A DNA stretch of 64,000 nucleotides from Bimuria novae-zelandiae CBS 107.79. Lineage: Eukaryota > Ascomycota > Dothideomycetes > Pleosporales > Didymosphaeriaceae. Made by a program: the position numbers and the translations under genes. The stretch spans positions 1 through 64,000 of the forward strand of contig ML976707.1 in assembly GCA_010015655.1 (NCBI GenBank). Reading direction: 5' to 3'. Positions 20,961 to 32,464 of this stretch are shown in pieces. How positions within the stretch are numbered: position 1 is the stretch's first letter; each line of letters starts with the position of its first letter. The notes beneath the pieces are model-generated. The model did not search any database. It was given only the letters and a program-made list of their open reading frames with translations, and was not told the origin of the DNA.

Positions 20961-23900
20961 ATGTTCGACAGTATCAAGCAATCTTTTAACAATACTGTGA
21001 ACTCGCTCTCTGGCTTTGTCGGAGGGACGTCGACAGCCGCGGTCCCAGCAACTGGCAATGTGCGTACCCGCACTACTCCTCCTCTTACCAAAGCTGTGGT
21101 CCGAGGGTCAAGCTGACGGCGTGAAAATTAGACAAACGATGCCGTTGAGCCTAGTCGCGCCCGCTCACCTCGCACATCCCGCTCCCCCACCTCTCGCCGG
21201 GCGCCTCAAACGGGACACTCCACCTCCTCACCCTCGCGGCGAAAGCAAAACTCGTCTTATCGCCTTGACGGTGGCTTAAATCCACCCAACTCGGGCAGAC
21301 CGCGGGCTGGCCTTGACGAAAGAGGTCGACTTCCAGGCAAGACCAAGTAAGACTTGACGGCATGCCTTGCTACGAGAGAATGGAGCTGACGATATTGTCT
21401 TAGATCGGGCGCTACGCCTCTGCCCGATCCTCGGTTCCACTTCCACGACCAACATCGCAACATGAAGGTGCGTACATTCATTAGTGATTCCAGCACGGCG
21501 AGGACTAGTATTGACGGAAATAAAGCCTGGCGCGAGCCACGCTCCCCAGCCGAAGAACACTTTGACTCAGTCAACGTACCAACTTCCCAAAAGCGCCCAG
21601 AAAACAACTTATAGTCATAGGTCAGCGCCGAGTTATTTGGACTTTCCGAATGTCGACGAACAGTTCGCCTCGAGCGCCCGACCGGTAAAAAAGCGGAGAA
21701 CTGGAAATGACACACAGTATGCAACAGGAATCTGGGACGAAGAAGATGATGTCCAAGTGATAAGTCCAGAAAAGCATATTTCCCGGCCCGTATCTCGTCA
21801 AAGCGCGGGCAGTGGACGCGCTTCTTTGCCAGCCGCGAGAGATGCTCAGAGTGAGTTCGATCGTGCGAATAGCATAACGAACCCTCGTAGAAAGAAGCCG
21901 CGGACTGGCGCCTCGAAGGTCACCAACGGCAATGCCCCAACATCGCCAATCCAACTGGACGACGATGCGTCCGACCGAATGGTCAATCCAAGGCAAGTGC
22001 AAATGCACCAGTTTCAACAAGGCATTCCAGGGCAGGGAAGCACATCCACCGCTCGTCCATCGTCGGAAACAACGTCGAGATATTTTCCCACAAAGGTAAA
22101 CCACTCTACACGAGCCGAAGGTGTGCTGCGTCAAACAAAAGTAACAAAATCTGAACATCTTCGCGACCAGTTCTCGCGGGGTCCCTCATCTGGGGCGTCC
22201 AAGAAAATGGGAAAGTCATCCTGGGCGAGTTGGCCGCTGAGATGGGCAAGGACGCATAAATTTGCATTCCAAGGCGAAGATATCTCCCTCTCCAATGAGA
22301 AATCTAATACTTCGACGTCAGATGTGTACTCTATCATGACCATGGATACACGCCACCCAAGGCTCGAGTTCTCATTCAAAGAGTTTAATCTAGCACATTC
22401 AGATCACAAATCTCGCATTCGTCTCTATGGCCCTGCCATGGCGAACGGGTTTCGAAACACATTGGACCTTGAATTTACCACCAAGAATGACCTCACTGTT
22501 TTTGAGAAGGCGGTCATGGGGGCCATCACTCAAAGGCAGTTGGTGACCAAGAGAGAGTGAGTAAATTCTGTCACAATACTGTCCATCGGTCTCTTGACGG
22601 TATTCGTTGAACAGGAGCTAATTGTGTTGGCAGGGAAGATATGAGGAAGATATTCGCTAAACCGCTTGATGGTCCGTCTGCGCCACCGGCTATGTTAAGT
22701 GACCTTGGAAACGTGGAGCAGGAGCACTATGCAACGACTGGTTCAAAAACCCCTGGACTTCTCAACGGACTGCGTGGAGACAAGGGCGACTCGAAACCAC
22801 AAAAGTCCACGCAAGCCGTAAGGGTCGTCAAAGCCTCGGCACACAACAACCCCGTACGCGCTCTCACGCGTCCAATACGTACTACTCGAGCGACACCATC
22901 GCTTACTTTGGACGCTGATGACGTCGAAGAAGAGCCTTCCGTTGTAAAGTACTCGGTGACACATGGTTTCGGCGCCGAGTGGAGGAAACCGTTGAACTAT
23001 GGGACCGGTCGACAGCGTGCGGTAGTCAACTTCGAAGACCTGTCACGCCTTGACAACGGCGAGTTCCTCAACGATCAACTCATCGACTTCTATCTTCTTT
23101 ACATGTTCGATCACATGGAGGTGCCTCGCGAGAAAGTGCATATATTCAATACCCACTTCTTTACCACTCTCACACGAAGGGTGCCTGGCCAGAAATCTGC
23201 TATAAATTATCAGGGCGTCGCAAGATGGGCAAAAGAGGACATCTTCGGGTACGATTACATCGTGGTGCCCATTAACCAGGACGTCCACTGGTACCTCGCA
23301 ATCATTTGCAACGTCTCTAACATTGCTCGCGTTCCGACCATCGAAGACCCAAGAAAGAGCCAAGAACCAGACTCTGAAGTTTCCAAGGCCATGAGGAACG
23401 AGTCAGCTGCTGAAGCTGATGCAGACCCTGCTGCGATCGTGGATTCAATATCACCACCTGCACTGGTCGATGCACCGTCTCCAGCCCCAAGATCCCTCGC
23501 CGGGCAAGAAGCACAGGAAACTGATGATTCGGACCTCAATGTGGTCGACGGGCACGCGACTGAACCCGAAACGAGCCTCAACGCAACAGGTGCCAGCGAT
23601 CGCGTTGGAGAATCGCCCGCGGAAGAGACGGCCAGATCTGGGAAGTTGAGTATCAGCGACAGCAAACCGGAAGGGGTCCTCAGTGGCAATGCATCTATAC
23701 CCTCGCCAAAGAAGCAGAAGCGCAAGCCAGCGTTCACCGCACGGAAGTGTGATCTTGATGAACCTGTCATCATCATCCTAGATTCACTTGGCGGCGCTGC
23801 AAAAAGTCCGGCTGTTCGTGCTCTCAAAACATACATTCTTGCGGAAGGTCAAGAGAAGCGCGGCATGGAAGCAAAGATCCAGCAGAACGCTTACTACGCC

Positions 23901-25196
23901 AAGGAAGGTCAGATACCGCAACAAGAGAATTTTAGCGATTGTGGTGTTTTTCTTCTCGGGTATGCGCAAAAGTTTTTTGAGGATCCGGATGGCTTCAAGA
24001 CTCGATTGCTGTCAGGTAAGATGCGGACGGAAGATGATTGGGGGAACATGGCGGCGCCAAAGATTCGTGAAGAAATACGCGGGATTCTTCAAGATCTGCA
24101 CGAGAAGCAAGACGCTGAGTATGAACAAGCGAGAAAGAGCAGGAAGAGTAAAGCCACGGGCACTGCTGTGAAGAATGCAGATGTTACGATTCAGCAGAAA
24201 GAGATTGTTGCCCAAACAGAAAAGCCTGCCGCGATCAAGGTCATCGAGGAACCTACAGTTGACGCCAAAAAGAACGGTTCACCCGGGAAAGAACATCCCG
24301 CCGCGTTGTCCGAAATCCCCTCGGGGCCCAGGCTTGCTTCGCCTTTCAATCCTCAGCCTGCTCAGAAGCGTAGTCGATCTCGCTCACTTGGCGCAACAGC
24401 TTCTGTCAAACCTAACAGGTCCCCATCATCCATGGCTAAGCCTCATGTGGCACCCGGGGCCAATGGCCAGAACGTTCCTCCTAAAGCCAACCTCCACGGC
24501 AGGAGCAAAAGTCCGATAGTCTTGGTTCCTTCCCCGGTGAAAAAGTCGCCAATACGGTCCTCAGGGCAGCCCGTTCCCCGCGAGGTCGTAGATCAAACGA
24601 GCTCGAAAAAGCCACTTCCCGGGTCTAATAATGCTTCGAAATTCAATATCTTGCAGCAAGATCTTCAAAGTGGACAGGGATCATATATAGTGGAAATTCA
24701 TTCACCAGCCCCCAAGGCCGAGAACTCTATCAAACGACGTTTGAAGCCCACGATGGTCGCATCGCCATCTAGGGGAGGCTCTCTGCCTGCGGTTGGGAGT
24801 TCCCAAGATCCTATCGCAATTGACGACTCGCAGGAAGTTCTTGAGTCCACTGAAAGTCCTGCGAAGAACAGAGCGAGGCATGTGTCTGCGGACCCAGACC
24901 TCATCATCACGTCTCCCAAGGGTCCGAAGCGCGCCAAGTTGACACCAAGCCGCCAACACCGACAGCACATGTCTTCTCCCGGGGGCCGTGGTCGTGATCG
25001 AGATTCCCCTTCGGCACAGAGAAAGCAATCCCCTTTCGTGGCCGACGACCTCGATGCCCGTTTACAGGCCCCGCAACTGGATTATTATGAACGGCTGAAG
25101 AAGAAAAAGGAAACTTCGAAACGTAGGGGTTCGACGCCGGATGGGGATACGCCGGGGAAGAGCATTGAGGTTCCCGAGACACCGCCTCGCGAGTGA
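20961..25196 (+). CDS. ULP2: Ulp2-type SUMO protease (C48 cysteine peptidase)
   Basis: The model has five exons (20961-21059, 21132-21346, 21404-21467, 21526-22556, 22634-25196) whose phases give one 1323-residue frame. Exons 4 and 5 are certain; the first three are inferred from splice signals. The enzyme cuts SUMO chains and deconjugates SUMO in the nucleus. The C48 domain starts near GAEWRKPLNYGTGRQR. The triad is visible: His 688 in QDVHWYLAII, Asp 853 in ILDSLGG and Cys 906 in FSDCGVFLLGY, with an upstream Gln. About 165 residues of acidic, disordered sequence separate the His and Asp blocks; such a split domain is typical of Ulp2/SENP6-7 and not of Ulp1. A long Ser/Pro/Lys-rich tail follows, with IAIDDSQEV-like stretches that resemble SUMO-interacting motifs. 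Confidence 0.88.
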
Positions 25197-25752
25197 AATG
25201 GTCGGTAGCGCCCAGACCACTACCGTTACAAGTTTGGGATCATCTAGCTGATGACTCTTTCGTCCGGGCAACTTACTGCTCTGACAAGTTTTCTCTCTGA
25301 TTAGCAAAAGTTTCCTTTTTCAGGATTGCATGGACATTCGTTCGACCATTTTCGATTAGAAGTTTCTTTACGATTGTTATTACCGGCATGGCGATGGCGT
25401 TTTGTCATTACACTATAATGCATGTACGCATGATGGGCTTCTTGGCATTCTGCGGGTGCCATTGAGCATGTATCTCGCCGGAGTGTATGAGTTTGGTCGA
25501 CTACATTGATATGGGATCTAACGAGGGCACGGATGTGGATATGCAAGCGATGTGGGCGAGCGATCTTTTGGCAATGGCGGATGTAGGTAGATAAGCCAGA
25601 TGAACGACGAATAATTCTTTGAAGCTCCTTGAATGCACCCACATGTAATATATGTGCAGTCCGTCGAACCATGATAATACATGGTCCGATATCTATCCTT
25701 TATATATCGCCCATCTCTATATTTCCCGCACACAACAAGGACATTACAGAAT
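25197..25752. other. Convergent spacer between the Ulp2 and PQ-loop genes
   Basis: The 0.55 kb between two stop codons holds both 3' flanks. No gene is seen. Confidence 0.5.
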
Positions 25753-26743
25753 TCATATCCTCTGCCTCTCCCAGCTCCCCTCCCCCATCTCAATGCTCAC
25801 ACCAACACTCCCCTTCTCAGCATACCCCGGCGCTCCCTTGAGCATCTCAAAGCTCTCGACGATGCGCTCCGGTGGCGGACTCCTCAGCTCCTTATCCCCC
25901 ACCGCAGCCACACCCTCGGGCCCATCGCGCCACACGAACCACTGCAGCCCCAGCCCCAAGTCACACACGGCCTGGAAAATCCCGCAGATCTTGAACGCCC
26001 ACGGCACGGAACCTGAGGGCGATGCGAAGAAAAACCACATCTTGAATGTATCGCCGACGATCCAGTTCGCGATCACGCTCGGTCGGAACCCTTTACATCC
26101 GCGACGCTGGTAGTTCGCGAGTAATTGTGGGAGAGGCAGTGTTGCTTCGACGGTGAGCGCGATCATGCCCAACACACTCGTATACGGTATGAAGACTGAG
26201 GTCCAGCAGAGCAGGAGGTGTACGACGAGCAGTGCGAGGGCGAAGTACGTAACGAAAGCCCAGTACGGCCGCGTACTCGGCCACTGCCAAAAGTCCCATG
26301 GGCGCTTTCGCACCGAGGGTTGGAACGGGAGGTGTGTGGTTGGTGGGCGGTGGAGGAGGGCGACGTGCAGGAGGAGGAGGTGGACGGCTATCATGAGGAG
26401 GGCTTGGATGAGAAGGGAGGGGGCGAAGTGGGCGCCGAACCAGTAGAATACCCTAGAAGGTGGGGGTTGTTAGTGAGAAGTGGGTGAAGGGGGGGGGGAT
26501 GGGGGAGAGGGGAGAGGGGGAAGGTACTTGAGGATGCTGGCGACGAGCATGATGAGGGGGATGTCGAGGGAGAAGCCGGCGGAGCTTTTAGTCCGGTGGA
26601 TGCTGTGGATTTGGTCGGCGTAGCTGGTTATGGGGCTCGTTGCGATACTACTCCGTTATCAGCGCATCGTATACAGTACATCCAGAGTAGGGGACATACA
26701 ATATCGGCGCGATGGAGGTTACGATCTCGTTGATGAAACCCAT
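25753..26743 (-). CDS. PQ-loop membrane protein, Any1/Cfs1-like
   Basis: Three exons (26743-26700, 26647-26528, 26452-25753) give 287 residues; the 52- and 75-bp introns keep phase. The protein is a multi-pass PQ-loop transporter-fold protein. Relatives such as yeast Any1 (YMR010W) act with phospholipid flippases in the Golgi/endosome system. The first PQ-loop repeat is the block IHRTKSSAGFSLDIPLIML in exon 2. The second is GMIALTVEATLPLPQLLANY followed by FRPSVIANWIVGDTFKMW, with the PQ dipeptide in PLPQLL. Several hydrophobic segments (SLLIQALLMIAVHLLLL, YWAFVTYFALALLVVHLLL) flank these. The C-terminal 40 residues are hydrophilic. The start codon lies only about 230 bp from the edge of the transposon island. 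Confidence 0.85.
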
Positions 26744-26982
26744 GATGGCGCCTCGGTCGCTGTCGCGTGCTCAAACGTGAGAAAGGAGAAAGCAATTCGT
26801 CAACGAAAAACGCGGGAGGTGCGTCGCGCAACCCTCTCCAAAGTGTGAAAGACGGTGGGGAGTGAAGGCGGTGTTTATGGGGCCATCTCCCAAGGAAAAG
26901 GAGCCGCGTGGGTCCGATCAGGTTAAGCTTTCGTGCATTAGCGCCCGTTTATCGTGTGCAGCCCTGCAAGTCTTATCGGTGG

Positions 26983-27032
26983 TTTCGTAAATTCCCGCTC
27001 ACCATGTGACCTGGGCGCTTGTTAGGTAATCG
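26983..27032 (+). repeat. Left inverted repeat of the nested island
   Basis: This starts TTTCGTAAATTCCCGCTCAC and is the exact reverse complement of the right copy over its outer 31 bp. A 7-8-bp mismatch and a partly matching GTTAGGTAATCG follow. It lies about 240 bp upstream of the PQ-loop gene start. Confidence 0.85.
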
Positions 27033-28010
27033 CTTCCTGCGCGTCATTTGACCCCACCTATTTTTCTATATAATTAGATACTATATATAAATTTATCTTC
27101 TAAATAATATTTTACTATTATTTTTAAGGGTTATTATAATGCTAGCTAAAAGCTATAAACGTAAAAGTAGTTAAGTATTTAAAAAGGGTAAAAATTTATC
27201 TTAAGTAATATAAGTAGCTAAAAAGTCGCATATAATAAAGTTACTTTATAAAAAAAACTTTTAAAAAAGTAAAGGCTAGGACACCTTTATAAAAAAATTA
27301 AATAAATAAAACTAATTATATAACTACTACTAAGATAGCTAAGATAAAGTAACTTAAGAATAAAAATATTAAGAAGTAAAAGATATACTTAAACATTGCT
27401 TATTATTAGTCTAGCTAAGTACTTTTATATAATAATTAAATAAAGAACTTATTAAAGTAATTAATAAAACTTATATAAGGTGTTACTATAGAGCGTACTA
27501 TAATAATAAGATAGTTAATAATATAGAGAATAATAACTATAAGTAATTACTTAGTATCCTAATAGTAAGTAAGTTATAAAGATAGACTAATAGCGTTATT
27601 ATAAAAATAAGCACTTAAGAAAAAGTCTTTATTAAAAACTTTACTATTATTATATATTTAAGTTACACTTTAGTTAAAAATCATATAGTAAACGTTTTTA
27701 AACGCAAAAAGAGTTACTTATATTTTATTAATGTAAAAACTAGTATTAAAAAGTTACTTTATTTAGCATCCTTAGGGGCTACTATATATATAAATTTTAA
27801 CTTAGTACTACTACTAGAGTTACCTTAAGTACTTATTTTAAATTAATTACGTATAAGTAGCCTATAAGGCTCTTAAGTATAATATATTACTATTAATTAC
27901 TAACTTACTAAGCTACTAGACGTTATAGCAATTAACTAGATAAGTAATAGGCTAGCTATCTAAATACAGGATACGTAGAGGTGCCAGGACACTATATGCT
28001 CGAACTACAC

Positions 28011-28468
28011 TGTTAGGATCTGAACATGTATGGAACACGGAGGACCAACGGGCCTTAGTGGAAGTGACACTCGGCGGGGTCGCGTAACCGAGGTCACGTG
28101 ATGTACCATCCAGCTAAGACATACTATCCTGCCAAGATTGTAGAAGGTGTACCATCCATAGACGGCGCGACCATCCATCGGAATCTGGGGACAGTAGGAA
28201 GAAAGATAGACGGTAAGGTTTACCCCCCCTTATATATAAACCCACACGAATACCCTTATAGCATTCGTGTTTAACCTGTTTATTAACCTATCGTTTAGAT
28301 CTGAGTAAGCAATCTTGTTAATTTAATTATGCTATACACATCTTCGATACTAACGCCCTAGTAACAAGCGCAAGCTATCACTACGACCCTCTCCTGTCCT
28401 ACCAGTATTCCTGCCCGAGAACCAACCTTAGCCCCTTAGGGATTAGCTATCTCTTCGGGATCTTAACA
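28011..28468. mobile_element. Solo LTR 1
   Basis: A 458-bp sequence that begins TGTTAGGATC and ends GATCTTAACA (TG...CA with short inverted ends), flanked by the 5-bp duplication TACAC (28006-28010 and 28469-28473). It includes a TATATATAA box. No internal retrotransposon sequence adjoins it, so it is what remains after LTR-LTR recombination. Confidence 0.85.
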
Positions 28469-29066
28469 TACACTTATGTGTGCTACTTTTAGCGTACTAA
28501 ATTATTGGTGGTGCGATTCTCCGATCATATATCCGTCGAGGGCAATATAGTTGCCATATAGGCCCGCGAGGTGTCGCTGTAAAGTTGTACAGTTGCAGCA
28601 CCGTTAGACAACGTTTAGTTAATAATAGCGAGATCTCGTGAGCAGGTTGGGCGACGGCGGAGGCAAAGCGACTCTAATAGTAAGCCTATAATGAAAAATA
28701 TATTTAAATTACTAATTACGTTTATAGTAAATTAATTAGTATAAAGTTAGCTATTTTAATAATGATCTGCTTAATAGCAGGAGCCTAATTACTTATTAAA
28801 TAACATATTAGTTTTAATATAAGATTTATTAACTTATAGTAGTATAAAAAGGCTTTATTATATAACACTACTTCTCTTATAGTAGTGGCTTAATAAGGGT
28901 CCATATAAAGATTATAAAGATATAAGAAAAGTCTTTACTATAGTTAAGAATAATAGAATTAATCTTAATATACTTATAGATTCCTTAGAGACTAGCATGC
29001 TATATATTTTATAATAAAAAGTATAAAAGCTATTACTATTTTTATTACTTAAATTTTAAGTATATA

Positions 29067-31165
29067 CCGTGTCCGTGCGCGTAATGCCCGGATTCGCGTA
29101 ATGCCCGCGCAGCACCAAACACCCTAACTTCAGCACGCGATAACTCCACCAATATGGATCCGTATCAGGATGCGATTGATGAAATCGAATCGCGAGAGCC
29201 AGGAGAAGATTTTTCATATACAGAAGTGGCTACTAGGCGTGGACTTGAGCGATCTACGTTGGGGCGAAGGCATCGGGGAGTAACGCGCCCTCGACGGGTC
29301 AAGAACATCAACCAGCAGAAACTCACCCCACAGCAAGAGGAGGAGCTTGTTCAATATATCAAAAGACTCACAGAGAGACATATGCCTCCTACTAGAGAGA
29401 TGATACAGAACTTCGCCTCTACGATAGCAAAGGAGCCAGTCAGCGAAAGCTGGGTTACGCGCTTCATCAACCGACACAGCATTCATCTTATCTCACAATG
29501 GGCAGTCGGCATGGACAGCAATCGCCACAAAGCTAATTCAGTGGATAAATATCGCCTCTTTTTCAACCTTCTGCACAGCAAGATGGATCAATATCATATA
29601 GATCCTCGTCATATCTACAATATGGATGAGAAAGGCTGCCTGATCGGTATCGTTGGTAGATTAAAGAGGATATTCAGCAGACGAATGTGGGAGAAGAAGG
29701 AAGTTAGGGCATCACTCCAAGATGGCAATCGCGCATGGATCACGCTCCTGGCATGTATCTGCGCTGATGGATCAGCTCTGCCGCCAAGCCTCATCTATGA
29801 GGCTGTCAACAAGGGCATCCAATCAAGCTGGGTAGAGGATATTAAGGCAGGATATCATAAAGTCTTTATCACCTCATCACCCTCTGGCTAGACGAACAAT
29901 GATATCGGGCTTGCTTGGCTTGAGCAGGTGTTTGATCGCTGTATAAAAGAGAAGACTCGACGATTATATCAACTTTTAATTGTGGACGGCTACGGATCTC
30001 ATGTCACTATAGACTTTATTAACTACTATGATTAGAATAAGATCCTGCTTGCTGTTCTGCCTCCTTATTTAACTTATACGCTTCAGCCACTTGACGTTGC
30101 GATGTTTAAGCCTCTATTAACAGCCTACTTAGCAGAGCTATTAAGATACCTTTATAGAAGCTAGGGCCTAGCTTCTATTACTAAAGACGACTTCTTCCCC
30201 CTATTCTGGAATGCGTGGAAGGCCTCCTTTAAGGAATCAACTATCCTTAGCTCTTTTAGAGCCACAGGCATATCGCCACCTGATCCTAATCCTATCCTTG
30301 ATAGGTTCACCCAGGATCAAGAATCAGGCGATAACTCCTCATCAGGGCTCAGCGATCATGATTGGAGAAAGATGGATAGGCTTATACGATTAGCAGTGAA
30401 GGATCAGGGTAGTTAAGATACAAAGAAGATTCGTCAATCGCTCCACCACCTATCTGTCCAAAATGAGCTACTTAAACATGAGATGGATGGGATTAAGCAG
30501 GCACTATCTACTAAGGAGAAGCGCAGAAAGAAGGGCAAGACTTTAGATCTCTAATAGCGCTAGGAGTATTATAGTGGGGCTATCTTATGGTCACTAAGGA
30601 AGGTGAGGGAGGCACGTGTTTATTAATCTATTAAGGAGTAGGTGGATAAGCAGCAGCAGCTTTAAAAAGCAGAAATAATAAAGCTAAAGAAGGCAGCTAA
30701 GCTATACAAGGAGAAAATGTAGCAGGAAAAGCGTGATGCGCGAGAGGCAGCTAAGAAGGCAAAGGAGAAGGAGAGAGCCGAAAAGGCAGCTCAGCGCGCT
30801 GCCCAAAAGTCTGCCCGCGATGCAGAAAAAGCTCTACAACTATCCCAAAAGGGTAAGAGAAAGGCCTCTCAGCCATCTCTACAGAGCAGAAAGCGTCAAA
30901 AACGTGTTGTTGGTGCTGTAGATGTTGGGGAGGCCTCAGAGGGCGCATCTGCTGCCCCAACCAAATCTACACGCAGCGGTCGCGACATCAAGCTTCCAGA
31001 TAGATTTAAATAGTGCAAATGAATCGCAGCTATCAACTTACTACTCTACAAGAAAATCTCGTGATAATATTGATCGTGGGTGGCTCTACAGCCTTATTTC
31101 TAATAGAGCGTTTATGGTGTTGCGCGGGCATTACGCGAATCCGGGCATTACGCGCACGGACACGG
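29067..31165 (+). mobile_element. Fot1/pogo-like DNA transposon B
   Basis: A 2099-bp element with 45-bp perfect terminal inverted repeats, flanked by TA (29065-29066 and 31166-31167). Each terminal repeat contains the 12-bp motif GCGTAATGCCCG twice, at bases 13 and 30 (17-bp period). Outside these motifs the first 41 bp match element A except for the first base. It carries one transposase frame on the plus strand and is nested within the old host element. Confidence 0.9.
29154..31013 (+). pseudogene. Transposase of Fot1-like element B (nonsense-mutated)
   Basis: A 619-codon frame from ATG 29154 to TAG 31011-31013, with no indel and the same length as in element A. Residues 1-245 are open and contain both DNA-binding domains (starting MDPYQDAIDEIESREPGE) and the first catalytic aspartate in YNMDEKGCLIG. 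The second aspartate lies in LIVDGYGSH and the third in LQPLDVAMFKP, both downstream of the first stop at about 29889. Most stops are TAG or TAA at places where the frame otherwise reads tryptophan or glutamine. The C-terminal 100 residues are basic and alanine-rich. It could at most make the N-terminal DNA-binding half. Confidence 0.88.
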
Positions 31166-31353
31166 TACTATTCGCTAGTAGCGAAGATTTAAAGGGCTAA
31201 CGTTAAAATAAAAAGCTTAGTGTCTAAAAAATATAAAAAAGAAAAAAGAGCATGTAGAGCGTAAGATGTAAAAGGAGTAAAAGAATAAAAATAAGGGTAA
31301 AAAAAGCTTATTTATATAATAAACATAAGAAGTTACTAAAACTTAAGGCTAGG

Positions 31354-31615
31354 TGTCACGAAGCGTGGGTCGAGAGCTGACGATAGCCATGGACAGCACT
31401 CAACAGCGCATGACAGCATGCGACAGCGCTAGACGGCGCATGATAGCGCATGACAGTGATCGACTAGCGCGTAACAGCGCAAGACAGGGCTCGACTAGCA
31501 CTGTCAGGATTCTCACCCTATTTATCCCCCTCGCCCTAGCCCTTCTTTCCTCCCTAAGGGATCGCCTTAGTACTGTTGATAGATTGAGTAACCTGCAGTC
31601 GGGGCCATTTTTACA
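31354..31615. mobile_element. Solo LTR 2
   Basis: A 262-bp GC-normal sequence inside AT-rich DNA. It begins TGTCACGAAG and ends TTTTTACA and is flanked by the 5-bp duplication CTAGG (31349-31353 and 31616-31620). It contains imperfect repeats of GCGCATGACAG. It is unrelated to solo LTR 1 and to the LTRs of both Copia elements. Confidence 0.8.
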
Positions 31616-32464
31616 CTAGGTTACTAACGTTAATTTTATAGTTACTTATACTTTACGCTCTAGTTATATTATTAATTACTTTTAAATATAAGGCGCGTTA
31701 TAAGTACTTTTATTAAAAAATTTATATTCTTTATTTTACTAATTTTAGCCTATAACAGTTAATTTTAAGGAAGTTATTACTTAAGTATATATATATATTA
31801 AATTAACTTATTAATAAAATTATATAAAACCATAATATAAATAACTTAATACTAGTAAATACTAACTTATACGCTGTACCCTTTTGTCAGATTAAAGGGT
31901 GTTTTTGATGAGATGGAAAAGTAATTGATTCTTCTTTTTATGTGTCTTTGCAAGAATGTAAGGCTCTTTTATCCTTACGTCTCACGTTAAGACGCTAATC
32001 TATTTCCGTTGAGTAAGGAGAGTCGCCCTTTGTCCCGCCCGGAATCGTGCGGATGAACCGGACTGCTGGCAAAGTCTCTTTATGTAGGGTTGCGCCAGCT
32101 ACCTTCGTGTGTGTAAGGGGCCATGTAATCGGACACACCCCCTTAGCTTGGGCTTATCCTTAAGCTAGAGACCATTCGTTAGTGATTAGATAGTCCTATC
32201 TTAGTTCAATCTCAAAGGCCTCTATCCTTTGCTCTAGCTCGAGCAGATTAACTTCTTTATTCGTAATTATGTCCTTAATCTCTGTAAGTCCTAATTTATC
32301 TAGGAACTTGCTCTACTTGTTAGCTAGTAGGGCCTTTATAAGTCTATCCGCAACCATGTCCTCCGATTGTTAATAGTCTACCTTAATTGTCCTAAATGCG
32401 ACTTCTTGTCTTAGCTAGTGATTATGGATATTAACATGACGGAGCTTCGTCTGCAGCTTGGTGA

